Position numbers and translations under genes: made by a program. The notes beneath the pieces are model-generated. The model was not told the DNA's origin. It saw only the letters and a program-made list of their open reading frames with translations, and did no database searches. DNA of 64,000 nt, taken from Trichobilharzia szidati (taxonomy: Eukaryota; Platyhelminthes; Trematoda; Strigeidida; Schistosomatidae). Shown here piece by piece: positions 23,401 to 34,139 of this stretch. The stretch spans positions 31,209,231-31,273,230 of the forward strand of contig OX235275.1 of NCBI GenBank assembly GCA_944472155.2, given 5' to 3'. How positions within the stretch are numbered: the first letter of the stretch is position 1; each line of letters starts with the position of its first letter.

Positions 23401-24949
23401 CTGTAGCCGCTGACTTAATATGTCATGTCCGATTTTGACTAATTCCTATCAATCTGCGTCTAAATACATACTACTGATAAATCTCCTCCACAACTCACTC
23501 CACAATGTCACTGAACTAATTCACTAGTAATTGAACGACGTTCACTCAGAAGTGTCAAGTAGAATATTCTCACAGTATGTAGACATATTCGGTTGTTGCT
23601 GATAATGATGATGATAGCTGGGAGAATGAGAATCAGAGACAAGTCAGCTCGGATAAGTACTCAGCTATCTCAAGTGAAATCAATTGATAAATTTCTGAGT
23701 GATATTCCCGACACAATGAACCAATTTCGTGTCTAGGTATAAAGTATTTTATCTCCTTTTCTTTTTCTTTTACAAGTCGTCATTTGGAGCATTACTCATC
23801 CTGATCGACTTATTCGCATGGAGACCACAGTCTACGCGTTTATTAATCTCCCTCATAGTCGCCTTCATCCCACTGCTGAGCTATAATATCTTGTGAGTTA
23901 CGTTTCTTGAAATTGCAGATATTCACTCGCCTACAATATTGCGCTTCATATAAACGCTCAGTACATAATAAGTTCAAACAACGCACATATTGACTGGCGA
24001 ACCCATGGAAGGTAATTCGAAGGCTCCACTGCCTAAATAGTTCATTGCATTTGTGCGTATGAAGGTGAGTGACACCAGGCCAAATCTCAGCATGTTTGAG
24101 GAGGTAGGGCTGGCCGTCATCACACTCAAGGTTGCATATACACATTGCTGAATAAGCACCAGACCCTCACTCGAAGTCCACCACCTGCTGAAGTTGCCTC
24201 CGACTGTCTGATATTCAAGTAGTCATAGTCATACAGCTACAGGAGAATGTCGTGAATTGACAGAAGTTGGAATTCATGTGCTGGCCATTGGATCGGGTGA
24301 CAGTTGATTAGTTGTGCAAGAAGTTGACTTGTTACTTGAAAAGCCTCGACTTCCAGCTCCATTGGGTGCCTGAGTATTACTGAATAGTCCAACAGAAAGA
24401 TGAAACAGCTGAAAAGTATTCTCAGGTTTTCCAATGCTTATCTCACCGAAGTCGATTCAAGATGAAATCTGCAAACCAGTCAAATCCGTGCAGACCAACA
24501 CTTGAGTAATAAAGGAATATTTTCTTCACTTAGTTGTCTGTTTCCATCATCTGTGTGCTGTCTTGTACTATACATTTTTAAATATTATTTTTTTTCTCTA
24601 TAGCATGGAGGTTTCCATCACAGTATACAGTTTCAGTCCTTATCCACAATTAGACAAAATTTCAGCTGGTTACCGATACCTTGTGTATTCAATCTCATGG
24701 GGTTTAACTGGTATATTCACTCTATTCAGTTATGGATTACTCCGTTTTCTACCGAATGGAAAAAACAAGACTAACGGTTTTAAACAGACATTATCGCCAT
24801 CATCAACAATAACATCAAAATCAACCGAATCATCATCAAGATCAACACTGTCATCACGATCTCCCACAGCATCATTATATTCATCAGCATCCTCACAAGG
24901 TAGTGTAGATGAACATCAGAAAAATGCAGAAGAATCAGAACAGCCATAA
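20469..24949 (+). CDS. AIG1/ADTRP-family membrane protein, active site lost (gene A)
   Basis: Five exons: 20469-20639, 20682-20783, 20840-20941, 23777-23892 and 24604-24949, joining to 278 aa with GT-AG introns throughout. Introns 1 and 2 are short (42 and 56 nt); introns 3 and 4 are long and full of repeats. The protein is multi-pass, with hydrophobic segments in every exon. Exon 5 has S-P-Y-P-Q-L-D-K and a Ser-rich cytoplasmic-type tail (about residues 225-278) absent from gene B. Family knowledge: AIG1 and ADTRP are threonine hydrolases of fatty-acid esters of hydroxy fatty acids, using a Thr in a T-F-I-D-like motif and a His in N-H-x-x-H. Here those positions are N53 (Y-L-N-F) and S126 (W-Y-M-Q-I-C-S-S), so catalysis is not expected. 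The reading frame is otherwise intact, so it is probably a functional pseudo-enzyme. Family call is by motif and topology. Confidence 0.8.
21690..22620 (-). pseudogene. PLE/RT fragment in intron 3 of gene A
   Basis: The minus strand reads K-G-T-L-M-G-S-P-I-S-G-L-I-A-E-A-V-V (about 22395-22450) and then the catalytic-type Y-L-D-D-T-F-V-L (about 22310-22335). This is a reverse transcriptase of a different PLE family from the others here. In the duplicated pseudogene copy only the M-G-S-P part survives (50610-50860); the rest was deleted there. Confidence 0.65.
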
Positions 24950-25554
24950 CATGTCTAACTGTCGTTGAAATACTTTCGTTGCATAAGTTTATTAAAACAC
25001 ATTTGTGTAAAATGTAACTGTGCCACTATTTAGCCTGAATTTGTACAACGATTTCAATGCCCAATTATATTTTGTCAAATTCGAAATCTACGTTACACCA
25101 TTATTTTGTGAATTTAATTATTTAGTTATATATGTGTAAGCCAAGTTCACGTTTAACAGTGTGAAGCAATTTGGTTATTGGGTATATGATATTCACTGAA
25201 ATAAAAGTATTTTTGTATTTCCCAATGAATGAAAAACAAAGCGATATTCACGTTTTCGATAACGTCTCGTAATTTAATGCTGCTGCTAACAGCTTTATCA
25301 AGGCAGTAGTATTATCAAACCCGAATTTACAAAATCTCAGCTGAAATTATACAACAACTTAATCATCCTTCCTCAGCATCGGGTCATTTTCGCCTTGTCA
25401 AGTTGGTCAGTTGGCGAAGATAACAAAACCAGGTGTAGATTGTTGGATTTGATAAGTGTATAAAAATCATAAAAGCAGCGTGTGTTTACATAATGAAATT
25501 GCTTGTCACATCCGTGTTGATTTTGTTATTTACTGAGGCACTGCGTGAGTGCTG
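24950..25554 (+). other. 3' UTR and flank of gene A
   Basis: AT-rich sequence with the AATAAA signal at 25199. After about 25210 nothing specific is recognised until the PLE tail begins at 25555. Confidence 0.4.
25199..25204 (+). terminator. Polyadenylation signal of gene A
   Basis: AATAAA about 250 bases after the stop codon of gene A, within AT-rich sequence. It is the first canonical signal downstream. Confidence 0.45.
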
Positions 25555-27884
25555 TTACAGGGTCAAATTCTGTTTCATTTCATCATTCCTATTCAGATAA
25601 TTTGGATTCCATTTGATATGAAGTGCTTCTGATATCAGACATACTTGGTGATTTCTGAACTTTTCCTGGATGATGATTTCAATATTGTCAAAATCAATTT
25701 TGTGGCCTGATTCTACAGCTTTTCTAGTTCACTAACTGGATTTCTCGGTGGTCGAACAGACACTCACTCCACAGTGTATATTTCTTCTGATTTTGATTTC
25801 TTGCGATGTTCATTCAATATATTTCGCATCATATTCCAAGCATTCGATTGTATAGACACAATTATACAGAGAATCCTTAGGGATTCGGTCGTTTATATGG
25901 ACATGGTTGCTTTGCAGTTTGTCGAATGTATTGCAGAAAACTCTGATGTCGAGCGTATTGAGTACTCTTCTGATAACCTCTGACGTGTCTGATCTATGTG
26001 GAATGACAACAGATGAGGCCCATGTTGTCCGGAATACGTTTTTGACACAATCTAATGTCAGTGTTGATTTTGTTGATGAAGTCCTTGGGTAGTTGTTTTG
26101 CTTGAGAGTCTCAGTAATGTTTCATATTACTTCTTCTTTTTCTTTCTCATCGCTTATTGGGGACTGTGCTCGTCTAAGATACTGACACATTTCCACTGAG
26201 TGTGGGAGGGTTGGTTGTATGAAGTCTGAATGTTTGTTACAGTGGGTTTTCTTCCTGAATATGGATATACAATAGTGTCCGTTTTCCCTCCTCTCAACTA
26301 GCCAGGCAGACTAGAAATGCTGGTTCACAGACGTCTGATTCTGCTTCTCAAGTAAACTGGTTTCTGGGAGATGGATTGTTTATTTTCTCCAGGAATGAGC
26401 TGTGTACATCTCGTTTTAGCACTACGAAAGTATCATCTGCATATCTTAGACATATTTTAGGGGTGAGTGTGCTTGAAAAGATGTTACTTTCGAATCTGCT
26501 GATGAAAAGATCAGGAGCTATCGGGGAAACTCGTGAATCCATAGCAACATCATTTGTCTGTCTAAATAAATTCCCTTTAAATGTAGAATAATTACATTCT
26601 AGACAGAATTTGAAGCTCTGAATTATTTCAGTGGTGTCCATTGGAGATCTGTGTGATAGGGTTGTGCCTGATTCCGGAAAACTGGAAATGAAATGATGCA
26701 TTGCATGAGTAATTATCACAGCTTTCCGTAAAATCTTCTTTATCAATTTCTCGGTGTTCTATTTGAGCTTTGCAATCATATGAATCTTTCACAATATTTT
26801 GAGTGTTCTTTTCCAGTGGATGTAGTATCGAAAATAAGTATTTGAAGAGGTTGCATAACGGTGCGTTGGTAAAATGTACAAATGCTGTCATTGGAACTGA
26901 AGGATTATGTAACTTTGTTGTCTGTAGAATCTTGCAGGTATGTAAGGTTTTGGCTTCAGTTTACAGCGGAGAGAATTTCCAATTTTGGATTTCATTTGTT
27001 GAAGGATTCGGTTGGTATTTAATTTCATTTTGTTGAATTCGCCAGATTTCTTCTTTTCTTCAGCCTAAGTATGGACTGTCGGATAGGTATTCAGACGTCT
27101 TCGATTCCTAACCAATCATGTTCATTATCACAGTGACGTTTCTTTCATCACCTTTAGTTATAAAGATGCTTTTCACATTTTTCACAATACTTAGCGCCTC
27201 ATATTCCTGTTTAGTGAGAAATGATGGAATCTTTCGTTGTGTCATGATACCTTTTTTTGGCGAATGGATCCTGGTTCTTTACTGGTGAATTATTGTAGAG
27301 CAAGTATGATCATAGGTGCTATTTTCCCGACAGGTACTAGATTTTTAGCAATACTGAAATTCAAATATCTCTGAAGTAATGAAATTTTGTTTTTCGGTCA
27401 GTGTCTTGTCTGACATGATGTGTATGGTTATAATCTTCCTCAAATCATTAATTCAGATTTACTTCTGTTATTTCCTTCATTCCAGTTTCATGAAATTCGG
27501 TATTTCTCTCCTTTTGGTGACATTAGGGAAATGGGATTCTCTTTCATTCAAAACATTTTGAAAGGTTTCGTATACAAAACTTGTAACAAGTATTATTAAG
27601 CGGTCACCTACATTTGAAATTCTCACTCGCTCGATCGAGAAGATTCAGGCTTGATGTTGAAGTCATGTTATCGTTCTCTGAAAAGCAGATTTTAGGGATG
27701 TGTTTTGAGAAGAGTACGGATGTTTGCGAATATTGACGAAGTTTCACTCACCGAGACTTTTGACTGATTTCAGTCTGTAGACAACGTGCGTTGAAGATAC
27801 GATGATTATAGAAGTTACATTTCTGCTTCGATAAAGTCGAAACCACGTTCAATTTTAACAGTTTGAGGAAATTTAGCATTGATG
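25555..27884 (-). pseudogene. PLE family B, near full-length
   Basis: Minus-strand PLE whose parts run in order from 27884 to 25555. N-terminal region: decayed E-Y-E-A-L-like and K-N-V-K-like codons at about 27180-27220. RT: H-R-S-P-M-D-T-T-E-I-I-Q-S-F-K-F, N-D-V-A-M-D-S-R-V-S and the catalytic Y-A-D-D-T-F-V-V (26348-26746). Thumb and linker: R-R-E-G-K-T-D and G-R-K-P-T-V-T (26166-26300). Endonuclease C-terminus to 25560. The usual A-M-G-S-P is changed to A-M-D-S-R. The copy carries stops. It gives the uninterrupted sequence for the insertion site at 2892-3986. A third copy in opposite orientation is at 60125-64000. Confidence 0.75.
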
Positions 27885-28370
27885 AAATTAAGAAAATCAG
27901 TTCAAAGAACTTTTAATGCTGGTGAACTACACGTCTTATTCTCCACACGACCGATGGTGATTCGTCGACTGAAAGATAAAGTATGTAGACTAGCCACTTC
28001 CAATTGTATCTACCGATTCAACTGCACTTGTGGAGCGATTGATTTCGGCCGTTGCTCTCCAAACCTGATTTTTCGTGCTCCAGAACATCTCCCAGTAGGG
28101 CTAAGTAAAGGTGTAATGAAAACCATCAACAGTTCGATATTAGACCATCTGGTCCAAACCAGCCACAAAGCCAGCCAGCATTGGAGATTCCTTCTCTACC
28201 ATCTATCGGGTGCCAAATAAATTGCTAAAAACATCTAAGTACCACGTGCTCCAAACAGCAGAGGGTATCGCAGTTCGCGTGAAACAACCAGTGCTTTGTG
28301 CGGAAAAGAAGCAAGTCCGGCGACTATTACTGCCGTGGCCTTCAGTACGGACTATAAACTCATGAATTGG
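27885..28370 (+). pseudogene. PLE family C, GIY-YIG fragment
   Basis: Plus-strand frame 27879-28220: K-L-R-K-S-V-Q-R-T-F-N-A-G-E-L, then C-I-Y-R-F-N-C-T-C-G-A-I-D-F-G-R (GIY-YIG with the YIG Tyr and Ile replaced), then P-E-H-L-P-V-G-L-S-K-G. After a frameshift the C-terminus ends near L-C-A-E-K-K-Q at about 28300. It stands head to head with PLE family B at 27884. Confidence 0.65.
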
Positions 28371-29099
28371 CATTATTATCTTTCCTAATATTTCTTACTT
28401 TGTCAATTCGTGGTGTATAGCTATTCCCCTGACTAATGCCTACAATCAGTGGAAACACCATCTTGGCACAGTCGACCCCACAGGTCGTAAAATACCTCAG
28501 TACAATTTGAGGACATCTAACAAGAAGTTATCAGTTAGCTGGAGATTGATATTTACATTATGCGATTTCCTAGGGATCTAAATATATATTTCATTGTAGA
28601 TTTCATCGCGATCACTGAAAGCACCAAGGGGGGCAGGCGGGGTTGTGCTGGTATTGAAAATGTTCACCAAACTGTTTTCACACTAAAAGTTCATTAGCAA
28701 TGATACGATGAAGGTGGATGGAAGGAATGGAATGGACATGTTTCATGAACTTATAATTATACTCTGCAATCGAATTCTCGTCTCAAAAAATTACACAGCA
28801 GAATTTAGGCATATACGAATTTTCGCTGTAATTTCTCAGCAGGCTTTACAAATACACAATAAACTGTCTTCAACCCTTGGGAAAAATGATTGGTCGTGTG
28901 TTTTGTCACACAACAAGTTGAGAATTATAATAAGGCAATATTGACAAGTAAGAAAGTACCAGAACAAGTCAAAATGGGAAATGTAGTTATAATTATGGTA
29001 AGAATAAACATAACATAATAGTAACAATCAACATAGTAATGATAATATTGATGATAAGTCGGGGGCGGGAGTCAAACAAAATGAAATAAGCAAGACGAT
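28371..29099. other. PLE tail and unassigned sequence
   Basis: The first part is probably the 3' tail of the family C fragment. The rest is AT-rich with no gene or repeat that I can name. Confidence 0.35.
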
Positions 29100-29117
29100 A
29101 AATGAATAAGGCCAAAG

Positions 29118-29300
29118 GATGAGTTAGTGCGTTGGTGGCTCGCCAACCACGCCCCATGTGATCCGGTGTTTGATCCCTTGTGGACGCACCCCATTTCCTC
29201 GCCAAGGCACTAATAAGACTGGTAAAGGGAAAAGGAAGGTTGGGCATGAGGCTAGCGACTCTATCCTGTAGAAAATAAATACCACTGCTGCCTCAACTTC
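29118..29300 (+). repeat. tRNA-headed SINE relic
   Basis: Starts with a tRNA-like head: GTGCGTT pairs with GACGCAC (about 29182-29188) as a 7-bp acceptor stem, and GGTGTTTGATCCC (29165-29177) resembles a pol III B box. The head aligns by eye with the better SINE head at 36971-37045. The body from about 29215 matches 7150-7230 instead, so two elements may be joined here. Confidence 0.5.
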
Positions 29301-29344
29301 AAGCCTCTAGCGTGAAGCTCTATGTTCCACTGAAAACATGAAGG

Positions 29345-29480
29345 AATAAAAAATTGGGTGAGGATTATCATACTTTAGCATAGACGGATGATGACAATAG
29401 GCGTTGGAGAGTTTGAACAAACTTTCCAAACTCTCATGGCCTTAGTCAGTCTATGTTAACGTAAGATAATCCGTATTCAT
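29345..29480. repeat. Head-to-head palindrome of PLE 3' ends
   Basis: The left half, GGATTATCATACTTTAGCATAGACGG..., is mirrored by the right half, ...GTCTATGTTAACGTAAGATAATCC, around a centre near 29420. Both halves are the end of PLE family A coding sequence plus 3' UTR, in opposite orientation. The same palindrome type occurs at 53100-53540. Confidence 0.6.
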
Positions 29481-30085
29481 ACGCTGGTTGTAATTATTTT
29501 TCCTTTTATTTATTCAATTTGTACGTGCTTCCCTCATTATTATTATTATTACTGTTATTACGTCGAGTGTTATAATTATTATTCTAACTTTGAACTGTTT
29601 TCCGGTATCATTTCGGTTGGCACATTGAATTTAGCAATGTCATATCGTCAGAATGTTTCAACTGACTACTAATCCCATTATCTCTACAACCCCGCCACCT
29701 TTTGACAAATATACATTGCATGAACTATTTTACAAAGTGCAGAGCCAATTAGTTTTTGTTACGAATGATGATAATATTTTATTATTTAATTCACGCATCC
29801 GATAAGAAATTACCAATGATGTTTACTTTCCGAGTGAGACTGTTAGACTGAAATTTTACACCCTAGAATTGGGTAGTAGCAAAATTTTGATTTTGATTTA
29901 TCATATATTGGTGGCTGATACTAACAACGACGCTTGTGACCACCGATCATTTTCTCACGACTGTCATTCATGAAATAACTGTATATAAATGTGATTGTAC
30001 AGCTAAAGTGAGAATGTGAATTCGCTGAAAATTTGCCTCTTTTCTCAGCTACTTGACTTGTTTTCACCAAAGCCAACATCATCTA
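29481..30085 (+). other. PLE 3' tail and terminal hairpin
   Basis: AT-rich PLE-type tail with ATT microsatellite stretches near 29545. It ends at 29998-30055 in the terminal order GTACAGC, a variable core, GAATTCG, GAAAA and CTCAGC seen at other PLE ends. No gene. Confidence 0.4.
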
Positions 30086-30809
30086 CACAATAAATTACGG
30101 CATCACTCAAGATACTACTAGCTGATTTACATAAGTAGTTTGAAGCCACTCACGCGAATCGTTAGTGTTTTGCGAAGAAAGCAGAAGTGATCTGAGCTTC
30201 ATACGGCCTTTTCGATTGTCTTGGACCGACAGCTTTAGTGAAGTATCTGATTTGACACAGTTCAGGAAACGGAATCATTTCAAACTATCGAATTTGTGGC
30301 TGGCTAGCTACATAGGCGAACTGTCAATGACGTACATCTAATTTTAAATTCCCACTTATCTCTGAATATTATATACGCTACCCAATAAAGCCAATATGGT
30401 GGACATAGCGTGTTAGGCATTCAAGGGAGGGAAACTGTGAAACTGAAATTTTACACCCTCAAATTGGGTAATCGCAAATTGGGAATTGGGATTTATGGCA
30501 TATTGGAGAATGTCTGTGCGTTGATTTGAAGCAGTCATTCTCGGGTCATCTGTCAGTCTAGCTGACATGATTCTGTAGAAAACAGAACTGACGGTATTCT
30601 TTTTGGATAGCCATTTTGCATCTCAGAATTAAACTGGTAATGTGGAAGAAGCAATGCTGAATGTACTCAGAGAGAGGTTAGTTTGCGTACTTTGGAACAG
30701 TGTTCTTAAATATTCCCATTTTTAATATTAGAACAAGACATATAAGCGAACAATACTGTTTTCAGTTAGATCTTCTTCAGACTTTACTCTAATTCACATA
30801 GATTTATAT

Positions 30810-31951
30810 TTGAATGAGGCATTATAGAAGACAAATTTCGCGAGATGAAATCATTTCGTAGTTTCTTTACAACCACTTTACAACTAACATGTTTAACAAT
30901 ATTAAAATAAAGTTTATGACAATTACTCAGTTAAATAAAAAGCACAAAAGTACATACTAATGACCAATCATATTTAGATAGGTCATGTAGTCCAGGGTAG
31001 TCTATTGATTTTTGTACACACAGTTTAGGCTGTATGTGATTAATCCCAAAGTGCTTCCATCACCTTCAGTAGCCTTGAATTAGAGGTATGTGAAATATTT
31101 GTGAAACAGTAATTAATATTGATCCTGTGACCTGACATTAATAAGTGTTTTGTATGGATGATGCTGGATTTCTATTCAGATTACTCGCATTGGGATTTTC
31201 TATATGATTTAGTATCCATTTTGGAACATGTTCTTTCCGACGATGACATTGGAACATTCTGTTGGTTCTACCTATATAGGTGTCACCGCAGCTGCAGGTG
31301 AACTTGTAGATACAGTTTGAAGTAGAGTCCATTAATCGCATGCACAGGGATTAAGAATGTTTGGCATGTGAGGGAAAGAGATGTGACGTAGAATGTGCGT
31401 TTGATGACTGACCGAAGTCTTTGAGCTGTCAATTGCATAATGTGATCACCCTTGAATTGTAGGTTATTAAAGACAGCTTTCTTTGGTACAGAATCTGTCT
31501 TTTCTAGATGTATTCTTTCTTCACTGTGACAAGTGATAAAGTTTTCTGGATAACCATCAGCTAATAAAACTGAATGTATATGTCGAAACTCATCCATCAC
31601 TGTGAAAAATAGATCACTGAATCGTTCCATCATCTCCCCTGGTCATTGTAATATCGAGGGAACTGAGTTTGTTATTCGATTCGAGTTCGGAAGGTGATGG
31701 AAGCCCTACGGATTAATCACAAAAATCAATAGACTACCCTGAACTACATGACCTATCTAAATATGATTGGTCATTAGTATGTACTTTTGTGCTTTTTATT
31801 TAACTGAGTAATTGTCATGAACTTTATTTTATTATTGTTAAACTTGTTAGTTGTAAAGCGGTTGTAAAGAAACTACGAAATGAGATATCATCTCGCGAAA
31901 TTTGTCTTCTTAATGCCTCATTCAAATTTATCAAAGGGACTAATTGTTTTA
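30810..31951 (-). mobile_element. PLE with inverted terminal repeats, inserted in duplication arm
   Basis: A 1,142-bp insertion absent from the matching arm near 56560. It is flanked by ATAGATTTATAT (30798-30809) and ATAGGTTTATAT (31952-31963), a 12-bp target duplication with one mismatch. Ends: inverted repeats of about 205-220 bp (30811-31014 and 31712-31923). Inside, the minus strand codes only the PLE linker and GIY-YIG start: F-K-G-D-H-I-M-Q-L-T-A-Q-R-L-R-S (about 31420-31470), then C-I-Y-K-F-T-C-S-C-G-D-T-Y-I-G-R-T-N-R (31256-31313). The architecture equals that of 2892-3986 but the family differs. Confidence 0.8.
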
Positions 31952-31974
31952 ATAGGTTTATATATAAAAATTTT

Positions 31975-32240
31975 AAACCAATGATGGTGATTTTGTGGAT
32001 CAAATAATAATAATGTGTTATAAGAAGTTCTATTTTGGCTCATTTGCTTGATAACGGTCACCAAGTGGACAAAAATAGTGCCTTCACAGTTATCTATCGC
32101 ATTCCATCGAAACTTTCGAACGGAATTCGAATCCGTCTTTCACACATAGCCGAAGCTATGGGAATTAATTCGAGAGAACAATCCTAGTCTTTCCATACAA
32201 AGAAGATTGTCCTACCTTTGTCCCTCCCTTGGCCTAGGTG
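31975..32240 (+). pseudogene. PLE GIY-YIG C-terminal fragment
   Basis: Plus strand: H-L-L-D-N-G-H-Q-V-D-K-N-S-A-F-T-V-I-Y-R-I-P (about 32042-32105), then H-I-A-E-A-M-G-I and, after a shift, L-S-L-P-W-P. The same end is present in the other duplication arm at about 56275-56500. Confidence 0.65.
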
Positions 32241-32865
32241 AATTCTATTCAAAACCCTCCCACCCTCTCTTATTTTCCATCTCTTTCGTATTTTTTATGT
32301 TATTTATTTCAAGTCGGATTATCTGTCCACTTCACCCCTAGTATTACGTCACGTCTATTACATGATCAAATATATTTATTGATTTATATATTTATATACA
32401 TATATATATTATTTATATACATTTATATATATTATGTATGTATACATATATTACTAGCTTCCTATTCTTATCGCCACCTGCATAAACCTGATTATCAATA
32501 TTTTGTTATCATTATAATCATCGTTATTAACTACGTTCAAAACATTCACCACATTATTATTATTTGATCCACAAAATCACCGTCATTGGTTAAAAATCTT
32601 CAGAATAATTATCCAAGCGAAATATTTTGTAAGGGACACTACCAAAATTGTTTTGTCACAAATGATAACATTTTATTATGTAATTGCCAAACCTGACTAG
32701 AAATTACGGATAATACATATTTATTGCTATTTGGAGGGTATTTCAAATCATTTTCACAGAGAATACAGGTATCATTCACACACCGGCACTAAAAATTAAA
32801 CTTTCCTCATAAGGTTGTTCAGAGAAAAATATTTTCTTGTTTCCTCAGAAGGAAATTCGCTAATA

Positions 32866-32930
32866 TGTGACTCAGTGGATAGCGCATCAGCACTCCAATA
32901 GACTGGTGTTAGAATTCACCATCTGCATAT
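32866..32930 (+). repeat. tRNA-promoter SINE head, relic
   Basis: GACTCAGTGGATAGCGCATCAGC fits a tRNA A-box context, and GGTGTTAGAATTCACC about 35 bases later fits a degenerate B box. No ribozyme core follows. The inverted copy is at about 54850-54915. Confidence 0.45.
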
Positions 32931-33690
32931 AGATGATGCCTTCATTCTTTGTGAAAATGACTTGTACAGGAAGGTAAAAATATTTCATTTCAGTGAAGTA
33001 CATTCAGCTATCGGATTCACAGGTGAGGAAGTAAATTTCCATTTCGGACGTCGTACTGACAAGAAGACGAGATGGTAGAACAAAGAGGAATTTTCATAAG
33101 AAATGTACTTGGAGCAGTCGATATGCTCATTTTCACAGCTTTGTTACTGTCTGGTATGAAAGTCAGTGCAATTTGTTGTGAAGATACCAGTGAAGGTGAA
33201 GCTGGCGTCGCTGGATACGACACATCAGTCGAAAACAGCTCCTCAGAAAACTTCTTTACTTACGTATGGCAAATAAAGAGGAAGGAATTCTCCTTTATCT
33301 GTTAAGAAAAAGGCTCCATATATTTGCAACTGCAATCCACAGATGATACGCACGCAAGTGAAATAATAGTCGACAAGTTGAGAAATTCGTTGGAAATAAC
33401 GTTTAATGCCTGTGAGATACAGCTCATATTTTCCAAAAGACCACCAGTGGTTATTCCGAAACGGGGAGATGGCATTCATAGGCTAGCCACTTCTAATTGT
33501 ATCTATCAGTGCGACTGTTGCTTTGGAGCAAGCTGAAATGGACGTTGCTCTAGGATTTTAAATTCACGTGCTTGGGAATACCTAACAGTGTCGTTGAATA
33601 AAGGTGTTGTCAAAACTGTTAACAATTCTGAATTGGTTAATGCAAGTATGGAACTTGGGCACTTTGTGGTAGAATGTTACTCCATATTAG
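32925..33690 (+). pseudogene. PLE RT end plus GIY-YIG, decayed
   Basis: Starts at the RT catalytic block: I-D-D-A-F-I-L-C-E-N-D (32928-32962), then S-A-I-G-F-T. In a shifted frame R-Y-A-H-F-H-S-F-V (33120-33150) follows, then the linker S-E-I-I-V-D-K-L-R-N-S and C-I-Y-Q-C-D-C-C-F-G-A-S (33490-33535), where the GIY-YIG frame is broken by a stop. Further codons (S-L-N-K-G-V-V-K-T) run to about 33660. Non-functional. Confidence 0.6.
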
Positions 33691-34139
33691 ACAAGTTCAT
33701 TTCAAATATCACACAGCGAGGCTGTATTATCAACTGGCTGACAAGGTTTCGAGCACAGATTATTGCTGCTAATAATCATATCGATTTAGTCACACTGCTT
33801 CACAATTTGTCTTATACATATTTCTCTCTGCTTCTCTCTCCCTCTGACGTTTCGCCTTCTTGTCTGTTACCACTTTCCATATCTCCAGTATATGTGATGC
33901 GTCATTTCAATTGCACCTGTGCGCTGTTGAATTGATAAACGAAAATTCAGTGATTTGCCTCTCTCCTTCTGTCTGACTCCATCTAACTATATCACTTTTC
34001 ACTACGCTCAACCTCTCCTATCCACCCTATTTTTTGATTACATGCAAGTGAATGCATTGCAATGCAATGGCCTAACATTTTCCCTGGGTTATTTCAGTTA
34101 GCTTGGTCAAGCGTTCTAGGTCTAGCTGAATTTTATTTA
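33691..34139. other. No gene recognised
   Basis: Includes a TGCATTGCAATGCAATG block at 34050-34066 that also appears near 48215-48238. Otherwise unassigned. Confidence 0.35.

Larger units (their letters stand above)
30086..33565 (+). repeat. Left arm of a large inverted duplication
   Basis: This stretch matches the reverse complement of 54319-57294 across several unrelated components: plain sequence at 30086-30800, a PLE end at 31975-32340, a SINE relic at 32870 and PLE RT sequence at 32925-33415. The arm carries a private insertion (30810-31951). The other arm lacks 33418-33540 and has its own insertion (55352-56135). This is a duplicated DNA block, not just two copies of one element. Confidence 0.75.

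Noticed and set aside
33072..33305. ORF that looks like a small secreted protein with signal peptide (also on the minus strand at 54483-54692)
   Set aside because: It is duplicated only because it lies in the inverted duplication. Another frame across the same bases reads PLE reverse-transcriptase/linker codons (R-Y-A-H-F-H-S-F-V), so it is a shadow frame.
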